NCBI RefSeq assembly: GCF_042679085.1
Contig: NZ_JBHTLQ010000020.1
Span: 1-64,000 of the forward strand
Source: Phenylobacterium conjunctum
GTDB lineage: Bacteria > Pseudomonadota > Alphaproteobacteria > Caulobacterales > Caulobacteraceae
Direction of reading: 5' to 3'
DNA length: 64,000 bases
Positions within the stretch are counted from its first letter, which is position 1. The number at the start of each line of letters is the position of its first letter. Positions 7,696 to 17,144 of the stretch are shown here, one piece after another. The notes under the pieces are model-generated. The model did not search any database, was not told the origin of the DNA, and saw only the letters and a program-made list of their open reading frames with translations. The position numbers were made by a program, and so were the translations under genes.

Positions 7696-7736
7696 GACAA
7701 CAACTCTAACATTCCAAGAATGTTAGAGTTGTTGTC
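7696..7736. repeat. 19-bp perfect inverted repeat with 3-nt loop
   Basis: Arm GACAACAACTCTAACATTC (7696-7714), loop CAA, then the exact reverse complement at 7718-7736. It is markedly more AT-rich than its surroundings. It lies downstream of the minus-strand gene at 7790-8299 and upstream of flgC. No T-tract follows on either strand, so it may be an unusual terminator, an mRNA hairpin or the relic of a palindromic element. Confidence 0.7.
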
Positions 7737-7789
7737 TGGATACATCTTAGGGGCCTCCGGCCCGGTGGTGACAGGCCGCAGTCTGAGCC

Positions 7790-8299
7790 TTAGCGCGCCG
7801 CCATTGGCAGTGCGCGCGATGACCAGTGCACGTGAACGATCCGCCAGGCCCCAGCCGCCTTCTCCAAGATCATGGTCTCCGTGGTGATCCGCGGCTGCGC
7901 CTTGCCTTCGGCTTGCGGGCGAACCGCGCCTTCCGAGGCGATCCAGGCAAAGTTACCGTCGCCGCCGCCACTGCGACGGTTCAGGGTTTCCGTAGCCAGC
8001 TTGGCGAACGCCGCGTCAGCCGGCAGATGATGGGCCGCGTAGTCCGATCTCGAGCGCTCGGCCCCACCGGCCTCGAAGATCAGCACGGCGTCCGCGAGCA
8101 GGCTCTCGGCTTTGGACGTGTCGCCCGCTTTCAGAGCCGAATGGAACGCATCGACCACGGTCGCCGCCTCGGCGGCGGCGGGGTTGAGATTCGCGGCTGT
8201 CAGCGAAGGGTTGGGGACCGGATCATGGGCGGACGCCGCCATCGGCGCGGCGAGCAGGGCCGCGGCTATGACCGGGACCAGTTTGGCGAGACGAACCAT
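7790..8299 (-). CDS. Secreted SnoaL/NTF2-like (DUF4440-type) protein
   Basis: A 169-residue protein with a signal peptide (residues 1-24, cleavage after Ala-Ser-Ala). The mature part has the cone-shaped SnoaL/DUF4440 layout: helix Val-Val-Asp-Ala-Phe-His-Ser-Ala-Leu-Lys-Ala-Gly-Asp, then Ala-Glu-Ser-Leu-Leu-Ala-Asp, and a C-terminal Trp-Arg-Ile-Val-His-Val-His-Trp-Ser strand. Proteins of this fold bind small ligands and their roles vary. Histidines near the mature N-terminus (His-Asp-Pro) recall periplasmic copper proteins, but this is weak. Divergent from the gene at 8355 with 55 bp between. Confidence 0.75.
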   Translation of the reverse strand: MVRLAKLVPVIAAALLAAPMAASAHDPVPNPSLTAANLNPAAAEAATVVDAFHSALKAGDTSKAESLLADAVLIFEAGGAERSRSDYAAHHLPADAAFAKLATETLNRRSGGGDGNFAWIASEGAVRPQAEGKAQPRITTETMILEKAAGAWRIVHVHWSSRALPMAAR

Positions 8300-8354
8300 C
8301 TAAGGGCCTTTTCGACAGTGGGAGAGCTTGTGATCGGAGGTCGGCGCAGCGAAC

Positions 8355-9638
8355 ATGCGCGCCTGCGGGGGGATGGGTTTGTCCGACGAGTTGACACGTG
8401 AACTGCTGAGCCGGTGGCGGAACGATCCGGCGGGCGCCTATCAGAGCTGGTTCCTTTGGGAGGACCGCCTGAAGAACTTCCGGTCGATCCGACGCGGCGT
8501 CCAACAGGTGGCCGCTGAGATCGAGGCCGAGAGATTCGGCGTCGCCTACCGCGGATCGTCTCTGGAGACCGTCGTCCATTCGATCGCCGAGCAGCGGCAG
8601 GTGTTCAAGGGGGCGGACCACGCCTTCCTGTGGAAACCCAAGCTGCGCATCCCCGACATCTATGAGCACCCGGGCAACCAGCGCGCCTTCGGTCAGCTGC
8701 TGGACGCCTGTGTCTGTTGCGACACCGAAGAGCATGTCCTGGCCGAGATTCACCGGATCGATGCGCTGAAGATCAAGGGTCTGGGCCCAGCGGTGGCCAA
8801 CATCCTCTACTTCCTGCATCCGACCATCGCGCCGCCGTTCAACACCGCGATCGTGCGCGGCTACAACGCCTTGACCGGCGCCAACGTGAAGCTCGGTCGC
8901 TGGGACGAGTACCTGGCGATGCGGCAGGGCCTGATCGCCTTTAATCGCAAATACCGCGACTTGCTGTCCAATGACCTCGGCGCGGCCGCTGCGTTCTGTT
9001 TCGACCTGGGCATGGGGCTTTATGCGCCGCCGCCGCGCACCAATGACGCCGCCGCGCGAGCCGACTGGGCGGCGGATCTGGCCAGAGTTCGCGCCCAGGC
9101 CGCTAAACCATCGGCGGCCGATGCGGACGCGCGGACCCACACCGAAATCCAGGGCTGGCTGCGCGATCTCGGGCGCGCGCTGGGCTACGATGTATGGATC
9201 GCGCAGAACGACCGTGGGCGGCCGTGTGGGCCCGGTCGCCTGGGCGATCATTGCCTGGAGCGATTGCCGACGGCGCTCGACAGTCGCCCAGGCGCCGAAG
9301 CCGTGCGCCTGATCGATGTGCTGTGGCTGAACACGGCGAGCGCCATCGTGGCCGCCTTCGAGGTGGAGCATACGACCTCGATCTATTCCGGGATCGTGCG
9401 GATGCTGGACCTCGCGCTCGGCGGCGACGCGAGCGGCCTTCACAGCCTGTTCCTCGTCGCGCCCGACAAGCGCGAAGCTGACGTGCGCGCGCAGATCGCC
9501 CGACCGGCCTTCAGCCGGATCGCCGACCTGAGCGTGCGGTATCTGCCGTATAGCGCCCTGGAGCAGCATCGGGAGGCGATGGCCCGTTTCGGATCCGGGG
9601 TTGCGGCGCTCGAGAAGGTCTCCCACCGGCTCACCTAG
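8355..9638 (+). CDS. Putative DNA-binding nuclease-like protein (HhH plus D-ExE region)
   Basis: A 427-residue protein in two parts. Around residues 135-170 there is a helix-hairpin-helix pattern (Ile-Lys-Gly-Leu-Gly-Pro-Ala-Val-Ala-Asn-Ile-Leu), like that of HhH DNA glycosylases. The C-terminal part (about 262-420) has His-Thr-Glu-Ile-Gln, then Ile-Asp-Val-Leu-Trp-Leu and Ala-Ala-Phe-Glu-Val-Glu-His-Thr-Thr-Ser, with acidic residues at 264, 321, 336 and 338. This suits a PD-(D/E)XK-type endonuclease. I infer a solitary restriction or repair enzyme. No methyltransferase is adjacent; the nearest is 4 kb away. An alternative start at 8373 is possible. Confidence 0.65.
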   Translation: MRACGGMGLSDELTRELLSRWRNDPAGAYQSWFLWEDRLKNFRSIRRGVQQVAAEIEAERFGVAYRGSSLETVVHSIAEQRQVFKGADHAFLWKPKLRIPDIYEHPGNQRAFGQLLDACVCCDTEEHVLAEIHRIDALKIKGLGPAVANILYFLHPTIAPPFNTAIVRGYNALTGANVKLGRWDEYLAMRQGLIAFNRKYRDLLSNDLGAAAAFCFDLGMGLYAPPPRTNDAAARADWAADLARVRAQAAKPSAADADARTHTEIQGWLRDLGRALGYDVWIAQNDRGRPCGPGRLGDHCLERLPTALDSRPGAEAVRLIDVLWLNTASAIVAAFEVEHTTSIYSGIVRMLDLALGGDASGLHSLFLVAPDKREADVRAQIARPAFSRIADLSVRYLPYSALEQHREAMARFGSGVAALEKVSHRLT

Positions 9639-10218
9639 CCGAAGGCCGCATGTCGGTGTCGAGCTGCTCGGCCAGAAGTTTGCGCGCCCGGTAGACGCGG
9701 GTCTCGATCGTTTTGATCGAGACGCCGAGGATTTGCGCGGCGTCCTGCTGGCTCAGACCTTCGAATGCGGTCAGCAGCAGCGGCTCCTTTAGGGCGGCTG
9801 GCAGCCGCGCGACGGCCCGGTCCAGCCGTACCGCCTGTTCGTCCTCCAACACGCCGGCTTCGGCGCTGGGCGAGGGGTCCGGCGCGCTCAGAGCCTCGGT
9901 GTCATCAAGTCCGCCCGACCCGAAGATCACACGACGGACCACCATTCGGCGGCCACGATCGCGCGCCTTGTTGATCGCGATCGTGCGCAGCCAGGCGCCG
10001 AAGGGGCGTTGCGAATCGTAGCGCTTCAGCGCGCTCCAGGCGGCGATGAAGGCTTCGTGGACGGCTTCGTAGGCTTCGTCAGAGTCCCCGGTGTAGCGGC
10101 GCAGCAGGCGATAGAGGCCATCCTTGTGGCGACGAACGAGCACCGCGAAAGCCCGATCATCCCCGGCCGCGGCTGATCGGGCGAGGATGCTGTCGGACGC
10201 CTCGGCGTCCACGGTCAC
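9631..10218 (-). CDS. ECF RNA polymerase sigma factor, CnrH-like
   Basis: A 195-residue ECF sigma factor. Region 2 spans about 20-90 (Phe-Ala-Val-Leu-Val-Arg-Arg-His, then Phe-Gly-Ala-Trp-Leu-Arg-Thr-Ile-Ala-Ile-Asn-Lys-Ala-Arg-Asp). Region 4 spans about 133-185 with the HTH Leu-Ser-Gln-Gln-Asp-Ala-Ala-Gln-Ile-Leu-Gly-Val-Ser and Glu-Thr-Arg-Val-Tyr-Arg-Ala-Arg. It starts at GTG 10218, overlapping the stop of the sensor gene by 4 bp. The order anti-sigma, metal sensor, sigma matches the CnrYXH module of Cupriavidus. It should be released from the membrane anti-sigma when metal binds the periplasmic sensor, and then activate metal-resistance genes. Confidence 0.9.
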   Translation of the reverse strand: MTVDAEASDSILARSAAAGDDRAFAVLVRRHKDGLYRLLRRYTGDSDEAYEAVHEAFIAAWSALKRYDSQRPFGAWLRTIAINKARDRGRRMVVRRVIFGSGGLDDTEALSAPDPSPSAEAGVLEDEQAVRLDRAVARLPAALKEPLLLTAFEGLSQQDAAQILGVSIKTIETRVYRARKLLAEQLDTDMRPSAR

Positions 10219-10655
10219 CTCGTGTCTTCGGTCAGGGACCTGACGACAGTCTCGTCGAACCTGGCCGTCTGAGCAGGCGTCAGCACCGCGCGCATCGCCA
10301 GGGTGTGCACGATTGTTTCTTTTTGGAGTTCGCCCATGGCGCGGTGGAAACGATCGATCGCCGCCTGCACCTGCGGCGTGTAGGCGTGGTTCTGCTGGAA
10401 GGCCTGCGCCAATTGAGCGTTGGCGGCCCGCATCTCGGCCTCGAGCGCTTGGCGCCTGGCTTCGTGGTCACGTTCCATCCCGGCTATGCGCCGCTCCTGG
10501 TCGGCGGTCAGGCCGAGCTTCTCATGCACCAGCTCATGCAACGGTGTCGGCCGCTGCATCCGGTGCATGACGTATTGCGCGCCGCCCCAGACCCCTAGGA
10601 TGGCCACCAACACCGACAAGATCAGCGTCAGCGCCATGCTCCTCATAACGCTCAC
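10215..10655 (-). CDS. Periplasmic metal-sensor protein, CnrX/ZraP-like
   Basis: A 146-residue protein with one N-terminal membrane anchor (about 6-28) and a long helical periplasmic part (residues 40-140). It shows the heavy-metal-resistance (CnrX/ZraP/CpxP-like) pattern: Leu-His-Glu-Leu-Val-His-Glu-Lys-Leu-Gly-Leu, then Met-Glu-Arg-Asp-His-Glu-Ala-Arg-Arg and a final Leu-Thr-Pro-Ala-Gln. His and Glu residues in the first helix are plausible metal ligands, as in CnrX. It sits between anti-sigma and sigma genes with 4-bp overlaps on both sides. The predicted role is metal sensing; which metal (Ni, Co, Cu or Zn) is unknown. Confidence 0.8.
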   Translation of the reverse strand: MSVMRSMALTLILSVLVAILGVWGGAQYVMHRMQRPTPLHELVHEKLGLTADQERRIAGMERDHEARRQALEAEMRAANAQLAQAFQQNHAYTPQVQAAIDRFHRAMGELQKETIVHTLAMRAVLTPAQTARFDETVVRSLTEDTR

Positions 10656-10945
10656 CGGCGGCCCTCCAACAGGTTGGACGGGGCGAGGTGGGCGCCACTG
10701 GAGAAGGCGCCATCGTGCTGCGGCGCCAGCGCGGCCGAGGCGGCGACCGCTCCGCCCGCCGTCAAGCCCATCGCCAGGGCGAGGCTCACCGAGGCGAAGC
10801 GAACCGGCGCGAGCGCGGCGAGCGCGCGCGCGTCGCGCCGACGCGCTGCGATGCTGCGGCCGATCCGCGCCTCCAGTCCGTCCAAGGAACGGTCAGCCGG
10901 GGCCGCCGCCAATCGATCGACCAGCTCGTCCAAGCGTTCGCTCAT
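10652..10945 (-). CDS. Membrane anti-sigma factor, CnrY-like
   Basis: A 97-residue protein starting with a short cytoplasmic sigma-binding segment (Arg-Leu-Asp-Glu-Leu-Val-Asp-Arg-Leu-Ala), a basic Arg-rich region and one membrane span around 50-70. The short tail is outside. This matches CnrY-type anti-sigma factors in size and layout. It is the first gene of the operon and overlaps the sensor gene by 4 bp. The segment GGAACTATACGTTCC at 10971-10985, 26-40 bp upstream of the start, contains GGAAC on both strands and is a candidate for an autoregulated ECF promoter. Confidence 0.75.
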   Translation of the reverse strand: MSERLDELVDRLAAAPADRSLDGLEARIGRSIAARRRDARALAALAPVRFASVSLALAMGLTAGGAVAASAALAPQHDGAFSSGAHLAPSNLLEGRR

Positions 10946-11073
10946 GTGAAATCCTTCAAGGTCGCCCCTAGGAACTATACGTTCCAGCCCGGCCTAACCC
11001 CTAAAGGATCATTGGACGACGCGCACGACGAGCCGCCGTCGACCGTCGGGACTCGCCGCCGCACCCGTTGGGA

Positions 11074-11475
11074 TCAGCCGCCGTGCGCTTTGAGCCAGGC
11101 CTGGAGTTCGGCCTTGCCCTTGGTGTTCTCGTCGATCGTCTGCTGGGCGATCATCTTGGCGTCCGCATCGCTCCCGTGCCGAAGCTGGATCTGCGCCATG
11201 TCGATGGCGCCTTGGTGGTGGGCCATCATCTTGCGGGCGAATGTCACGTCGGGCGTGGAGCCCTTCGCGCTCATCATCGCCTGATCCATCTTCTTGATGG
11301 CCGCCATGTAGTCGTTCATGGCCATCATATTGTGATCGCCCTTCATGCCCTTCATCCCCGGCATGGCGCTGTGGTCCATCCCCTTCATGGGGCCTTGATT
11401 CGATTGGGCCGACGCCGTGGCCGCCCCGACCGAGAGCGCCGCGATCGCCGCGAGGATCGTCGTTGTCTTTCGCAT
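11074..11475 (-). CDS. Periplasmic Met-rich DUF305 protein
   Basis: A 133-residue protein with a signal peptide (1-24). After it comes a Met-rich stretch (Met-Lys-Gly-Met-Asp-His-Ser-Ala-Met-Pro-Gly-Met) and a DUF305 four-helix domain with Met-Met-Ala-His-His-Gln-Gly-Ala-Ile and a final Leu-Lys-Ala-His. DUF305 proteins are common in copper clusters and probably bind copper through Met and His. The start at 11475 is preferred over an upstream start because it gives a clean signal peptide and a ribosome site. It is divergent from the copA operon. Confidence 0.88.
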   Translation of the reverse strand: MRKTTTILAAIAALSVGAATASAQSNQGPMKGMDHSAMPGMKGMKGDHNMMAMNDYMAAIKKMDQAMMSAKGSTPDVTFARKMMAHHQGAIDMAQIQLRHGSDADAKMIAQQTIDENTKGKAELQAWLKAHGG

Positions 11476-11742
11476 CTTCTCTGTTCCGTCCTGACATTGA
11501 GGCGCGACCTTGGCCACTCGCCTGGTCACGAACGCGAATAGAACCGCCACAACCGGACTTCGTTGCTTGAACCCCGCAAAGGGTCGCAAGCCAAAGGCCT
11601 CCCATGATTGGAGGGTCGCGCGATGCGCGTCGCCTGTTTCTTGGCCATGACTTTGCGCGCGCTTCCAGAGCGCGACGGCAGGCAAAGCCCTGAGGGGCGT
11701 GCTTGCGCTCGCGCGTATCCCAAGAACAGCACCGACGGAGCC

Positions 11743-11773
11743 TTGACCTTCCCATGATGGGAAGCCCTATCTG
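11743..11773 (+). promoter_or_regulatory. CueR-type promoter of copA
   Basis: TTGACC (11743-11748) and TATCTG (11768-11773) are separated by exactly 19 bp. The spacer starts with the dyad TTCCCATGATGGGAA. Overlong 19-bp spacers with a central dyad are the hallmark of MerR-family promoters, and ACCTTCCC...GGGAAG is the CueR/CopR consensus. The predicted transcription start is near 11780, 23 nt upstream of the copA ATG. The regulator is probably the cueR gene at 14286. Confidence 0.88.
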
Positions 11774-11802
11774 AGTTGGGCATCGGAAGAAGGAACCCTG
11801 CG

Positions 11803-14285
<2,483 letters not shown>

Positions 14286-14289
<4 letters not shown>

Positions 14290-14723
14290 ACATCGGCCAG
14301 GCTGCGCGCGCCTCCGGCGTGTCCGCGAAGATGATCCGCTACTACGAGCAGATCGGACTGATCCGGCCGGCCGAGCGCACCGACAGCAACTACCGCAGCT
14401 TCAGCGAACGCGACGTCAACGATCTGCGCTTCATCAAACGCGGCCGTTCGCTGGGCTTCTCGGTCGAGGAGATCACCAATCTTCTGTCCCTTTGGCGCGA
14501 CCACACCCGTCCGAGCCGAGAGGTGAAGGCGATCGCCGACGCCCACGTCTCGGACCTGCGGGCGCGAATCGCCGAGATGCAGGCCATGGCCGACACGCTG
14601 ACGGCGCTCTCGGAGGGTTGCGCCGGCGACGAGCGCTCTGACTGTCCAATCCTCAGCGACCTTGCCGAGGGGCCCAAGCCGCGCGCGGCCCGGATCGCAG
14701 ACCACGACGGGGCGAGCTCGTGA
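14286..14723 (+). CDS. cueR: MerR-family copper regulator CueR
   Basis: A 145-residue MerR regulator. The winged HTH starts MNIGQAARASGVSAKMIRYY, with Glu-Gln-Ile-Gly-Leu-Ile next. A dimerisation helix spans about 75-110. Near the C-terminus Cys-x7-Cys (Gly-Cys-Ala-Gly-Asp-Glu-Arg-Ser-Asp-Cys) matches the Cu(I)-binding loop of CueR. The ATG overlaps the copA stop (ATGA), so both genes are co-expressed and the regulator feeds back on its own operon. Predicted targets in this window are the two 19-bp-spacer promoters at 11743 and 15849. Confidence 0.93.
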
Positions 14724-15136
14724 TGCGCCGGGGCTGGCTCTTGGCGCTGACCCTCTGGCCCACTGCAAGCCAGGCGGGCCCGGCCGACTATCGGTTCGAA
14801 GCCGTGGCGCCCGTTGTCGAACGTGGCGTGGGCGTGCCGATCAAGATCCAGGTCTGGTCGCGCGCAGGCGCGGTCCTGGTTGGGGGCGTGGACATGGGAG
14901 AGGCGCGGGTCGACCGGTCGCCAGAAGGTCAGCTCGGAGGGGCCCTGCCGGCGTTCTTCACACCGAGCCTGGAATACGGGACCTACAACTTCCGCGCCGA
15001 CCTGCCGACCGATGGGATCTGGGCGCTCAAGTTTATCGCTCGCATTCCGGGAGAGGCTCAGCCAATCACCGGGAGCGTCACCTTCAAGGTGGTGGGCCGG
15101 ATCGTGGCCAATAAGCCGCCGGGACGGCGGCCCTAG
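14723..15136 (+). CDS. Secreted protein with Ig-like fold (FixH/YtkA-like)
   Basis: A 137-residue protein with a signal peptide (about 1-18, ending Ser-Gln-Ala). The mature part is rich in beta-strands: Val-Gly-Val-Pro-Ile-Lys-Ile-Gln-Val-Trp, Gly-Ala-Leu-Pro-Ala-Phe-Phe, Gly-Thr-Tyr-Asn-Phe-Arg-Ala-Asp-Leu and Pro-Ile-Thr-Gly-Ser-Val-Thr-Phe. This resembles FixH or YtkA-like periplasmic domains found with copper-handling genes. It overlaps the cueR stop codon, so it is the third gene of copA-cueR. A role in periplasmic copper handling is inferred from context only. Confidence 0.7.
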   Translation: MRRGWLLALTLWPTASQAGPADYRFEAVAPVVERGVGVPIKIQVWSRAGAVLVGGVDMGEARVDRSPEGQLGGALPAFFTPSLEYGTYNFRADLPTDGIWALKFIARIPGEAQPITGSVTFKVVGRIVANKPPGRRP

Positions 15137-15162
15137 TCTGGCGCGCCGTCCCGCGGACCGTC

Positions 15163-15489
15163 CTATTTGGGTTGAATAGCCACCACTTCGGGGGTGGCTC
15201 CCGGCTTCACGGTGAAGCTGACTTGCTGGCCCACCTTGAGCCCTTGCAAGAGGGCGGGGTCAGCCTTGAACGGCATCGTCATCGCCGGCCAGCCGAGAGT
15301 CGCAATCGGGCCGTGCTGCAGCGTCACGGAGCCCGCCTTGGCATCGAGCTTCTTGATCACACCCGCGCCTTGGGCGCCGGCGGCGGCCGGCTGACCCATG
15401 CCCGGCATCTTGCTCATGTCGTGGCCAGCCTGGGCGAAGGCGGGGCCGCCGAGGGCGAGCGCCGCGACGGTGGCGAGTAGCAACTTCAT
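15163..15489 (-). CDS. CusF-like periplasmic copper-binding protein
   Basis: A 108-residue protein with a signal peptide (1-19). A short Met-rich linker (His-Asp-Met-Ser-Lys-Met-Pro-Gly-Met) follows. The CusF domain (about 47-108) has the copper-site pattern Gly-Trp-Pro-Ala-Met-Thr-Met-Pro-Phe with Trp and two Met ligands, then Gly-Gln-Gln-Val-Ser-Phe. The usual His ligand is probably His in Leu-Gln-His-Gly. CusF-type chaperones deliver Cu(I)/Ag(I) to RND pumps. The start is chosen for its ribosome site (AGGAGA) and signal peptide. Confidence 0.9.
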   Translation of the reverse strand: MKLLLATVAALALGGPAFAQAGHDMSKMPGMGQPAAAGAQGAGVIKKLDAKAGSVTLQHGPIATLGWPAMTMPFKADPALLQGLKVGQQVSFTVKPGATPEVVAIQPK

Positions 15490-15615
15490 CCGAATCTCCT
15501 GGTCTTGCACAAAGGGAAAGAGGCGCGGGGCCTCACAGGTCATCTCGCTAGGATTACGCACGACGGACGTCGCGGCCCTCAACCGGCGCGTCTCACCGCC
15601 GGGGTGGGGCGGCGA

Positions 15616-15813
15616 TTAAGCCGCCGCAGCGACGTAGCCGGCGTCCGCTATCGCCCGGATGACCGCCTGTGGGTCTGCAGCGGTTTCGGCCTCGACCCGC
15701 TTGGCGCTCAGGTCCACGCGCACGTCCGCTTTCGGATCGACGCTCTTCACGGCGTCGGTCACCGACCGCACGCAGTGCCCGCAAGTCATGCCCTCAATGT
15801 TTAGGCGAAGCAT
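15616..15813 (-). CDS. copZ: CopZ-like heavy-metal-associated chaperone
   Basis: A 65-residue single HMA domain with the metal site Gly-Met-Thr-Cys-Gly-His-Cys at 8-14 and the usual beta-alpha-beta-beta-alpha-beta layout. Cytoplasmic chaperones of this type carry Cu(I) to CopA and CueR. Its own CueR-type promoter at 15849-15879 shows that it belongs to the copper regulon. Val or Ile at hydrophobic core positions is normal for the family. Confidence 0.93.
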   Translation of the reverse strand: MLRLNIEGMTCGHCVRSVTDAVKSVDPKADVRVDLSAKRVEAETAADPQAVIRAIADAGYVAAAA

Positions 15814-15848
15814 ATCTCATCTCCTCGTTTCGGTTCACTTCGCCCCGG

Positions 15849-15879
15849 AACATAGGGATTCCCACGGTGGGAAGGTCAA
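15849..15879 (-). promoter_or_regulatory. CueR-type promoter of the CopZ-like gene
   Basis: On the minus strand TTGACC (complement of 15874-15879) and TATGTT (complement of 15849-15854) are 19 bp apart. The spacer begins with the dyad TTCCCACCGTGGGAA. The -35 and the first six bases after it are identical to those of the copA promoter. The gene start lies about 35 bp downstream. CueR from 14286 is the likely activator. Confidence 0.87.
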
Positions 15880-16020
15880 GGGCAGCCGCTGTAAGTAAAT
15901 GCGGGCAACCCTCCAAGGATAGTAAGCTTCTGTCTTTTCTCAGTAATCCGCCCTTTCTGCGGAACTCCGTCAGGCACTGCCGGTTCACGACCATGACCCC
16001 GAAGCCAGAGGAGAATTGCC

Positions 16021-16434
16021 ATGCACGTCCAGCAGATGATCGCGACCCACCCCGACGTTCAGGGGAACACCAACGAGGCCCTGATCCGGTGCATCGAGGC
16101 CTGCTACGAATGCGCCCAGACCTGCACGAGCTGCGCCGACGCCTGTCTGGCGGAGGACATGGTCAAGGACTTGGTCCAGTGCATCCGCCTCAATCTCGAC
16201 TGCGCCGACGTGTGCGCGGCGACAGGATCGGTCGCGTCACGGCGGAGCGGGAGCAACGAGCTGGTGATCAAGCGGATGATCGAGACCTGCGCCGAAGCTT
16301 GCCGGCTCTGCGGTGAAGAATGCGAAAAGCACGCGCAGATGCACGACCATTGCCGCATCTGCGCTGAGGCCTGCCGGCGGTGCGAGCAGGCGTGCCAAGA
16401 GGCCGCTGACACCATTACGCCAACGCTGCAATAG
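16021..16434 (+). CDS. Four-helix-bundle copper storage protein, Csp-like
   Basis: A 137-residue protein with 18 cysteines, most in Cys-x-x-Cys or Cys-x-x-x-Cys spacing along four helices (for example Cys-Ile-Glu-Ala-Cys-Tyr-Glu-Cys and Cys-Arg-Arg-Cys-Glu-Gln-Ala-Cys). Cysteines facing into a four-helix bundle are the signature of Csp proteins, which store many Cu(I) ions. It has no signal peptide, so it is cytosolic (Csp3 type). A good ribosome site (AGGAGA) precedes the ATG. No CueR box was found upstream, so its regulation is open. Confidence 0.9.
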   Translation: MHVQQMIATHPDVQGNTNEALIRCIEACYECAQTCTSCADACLAEDMVKDLVQCIRLNLDCADVCAATGSVASRRSGSNELVIKRMIETCAEACRLCGEECEKHAQMHDHCRICAEACRRCEQACQEAADTITPTLQ

Positions 16435-16452
16435 CGCCTGCTGATTGAGGCG

Positions 16453-17028
16453 TCAGCCGCGCGCCACGGGCCGCAGGCCGTCCAGCGTCACCTCGACGAG
16501 CCGGCTGACCGCGGCCTTGGTCGGCAAGGCGCCCGCGGCGGTGAGGGCGTGCAGGCAGTAGCTGGCCAGTTCGTCCGGGGCGATGTCGGACCGCAGCGCC
16601 CCGCTTTCGGCGCCCTCCGCCAGGAGTTCCCCGACGAGGTCGCGCAGGCGTTGATGCGCGCGGACAACATGGTCGCCTCGATGCAGCAGCGCCGCCAGGT
16701 CGGCGTCGTGGCGTTGGTGCGAAATCATCGCGAAGGCCATGAGCACCGCCTTCAGCCGCTCGCCGATATCGCCGCCCTGGTCGCGGATCCGGGTCAGCTG
16801 GTGCAGGTGGGCGCCGATCTGGCGCTCGTGCCAGGCCGTCAGGATCGCCTCGATGTCCGGGAAATACTTGTAGAGCGTGGCGCGCCCGATGCCGGTGGCC
16901 TCGGCGATCTTCGACATGGTCACCGACGCCAGCCCGTGTTCGGCCACCAGCGCCGCCGTGGCGTCCAGGGTGGCATGACGCACCGCCTCGCGGTGGCTTT
17001 CGATCGTATCGTTCCAGAGTCTCGGCAC
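16453..17028 (-). CDS. TetR-family transcriptional regulator
   Basis: A 191-residue TetR regulator from a GTG at 17028. The N-terminal HTH (about 18-62) reads Ala-Glu-His-Gly-Leu-Ala-Ser-Val-Thr-Met-Ser-Lys-Ile-Ala-Glu, then Thr-Gly-Ile-Gly-Arg-Ala-Thr-Leu-Tyr-Lys-Tyr-Phe, the typical recognition helix. The helical C-terminal domain binds an unknown ligand. It is divergent from a two-gene membrane operon at 17145, and the palindrome at 17086-17102 is its probable operator. Confidence 0.9.
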   Translation of the reverse strand: MPRLWNDTIESHREAVRHATLDATAALVAEHGLASVTMSKIAEATGIGRATLYKYFPDIEAILTAWHERQIGAHLHQLTRIRDQGGDIGERLKAVLMAFAMISHQRHDADLAALLHRGDHVVRAHQRLRDLVGELLAEGAESGALRSDIAPDELASYCLHALTAAGALPTKAAVSRLVEVTLDGLRPVARG

Positions 17029-17075
17029 CCGGCCACCATAGGCGCTCCGACTGGTCTGTCGATATGCGAGACGGA

Positions 17076-17107
17076 TTGACTCTAGCGAGACATACTGTCT
17101 CGATAAA
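17076..17107 (+). promoter_or_regulatory. Promoter with embedded TetR-type palindrome
   Basis: CGAGACATACTGTCTCG at 17086-17102 is a perfect inverted repeat (7-bp arms, 3-bp centre). It lies between a -35 box TTGACT (17076-17081) and a -10-like CGATAA at 17101-17106 facing the gene at 17145. Binding there would block polymerase. The divergent TetR gene starts at 17028, so the site could control both directions. Confidence 0.6.
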
Positions 17108-17144
17108 GGGCGAGGGTGAAACAACCCCGCTTGAGAGACAGGCC

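Noticed and set aside
8223..9626. 467-codon open frame on the minus strand
   Set aside because: It lies opposite the HhH/nuclease gene, has no domain and shows Arg/Gly/Pro-rich chance composition. It is a shadow frame.
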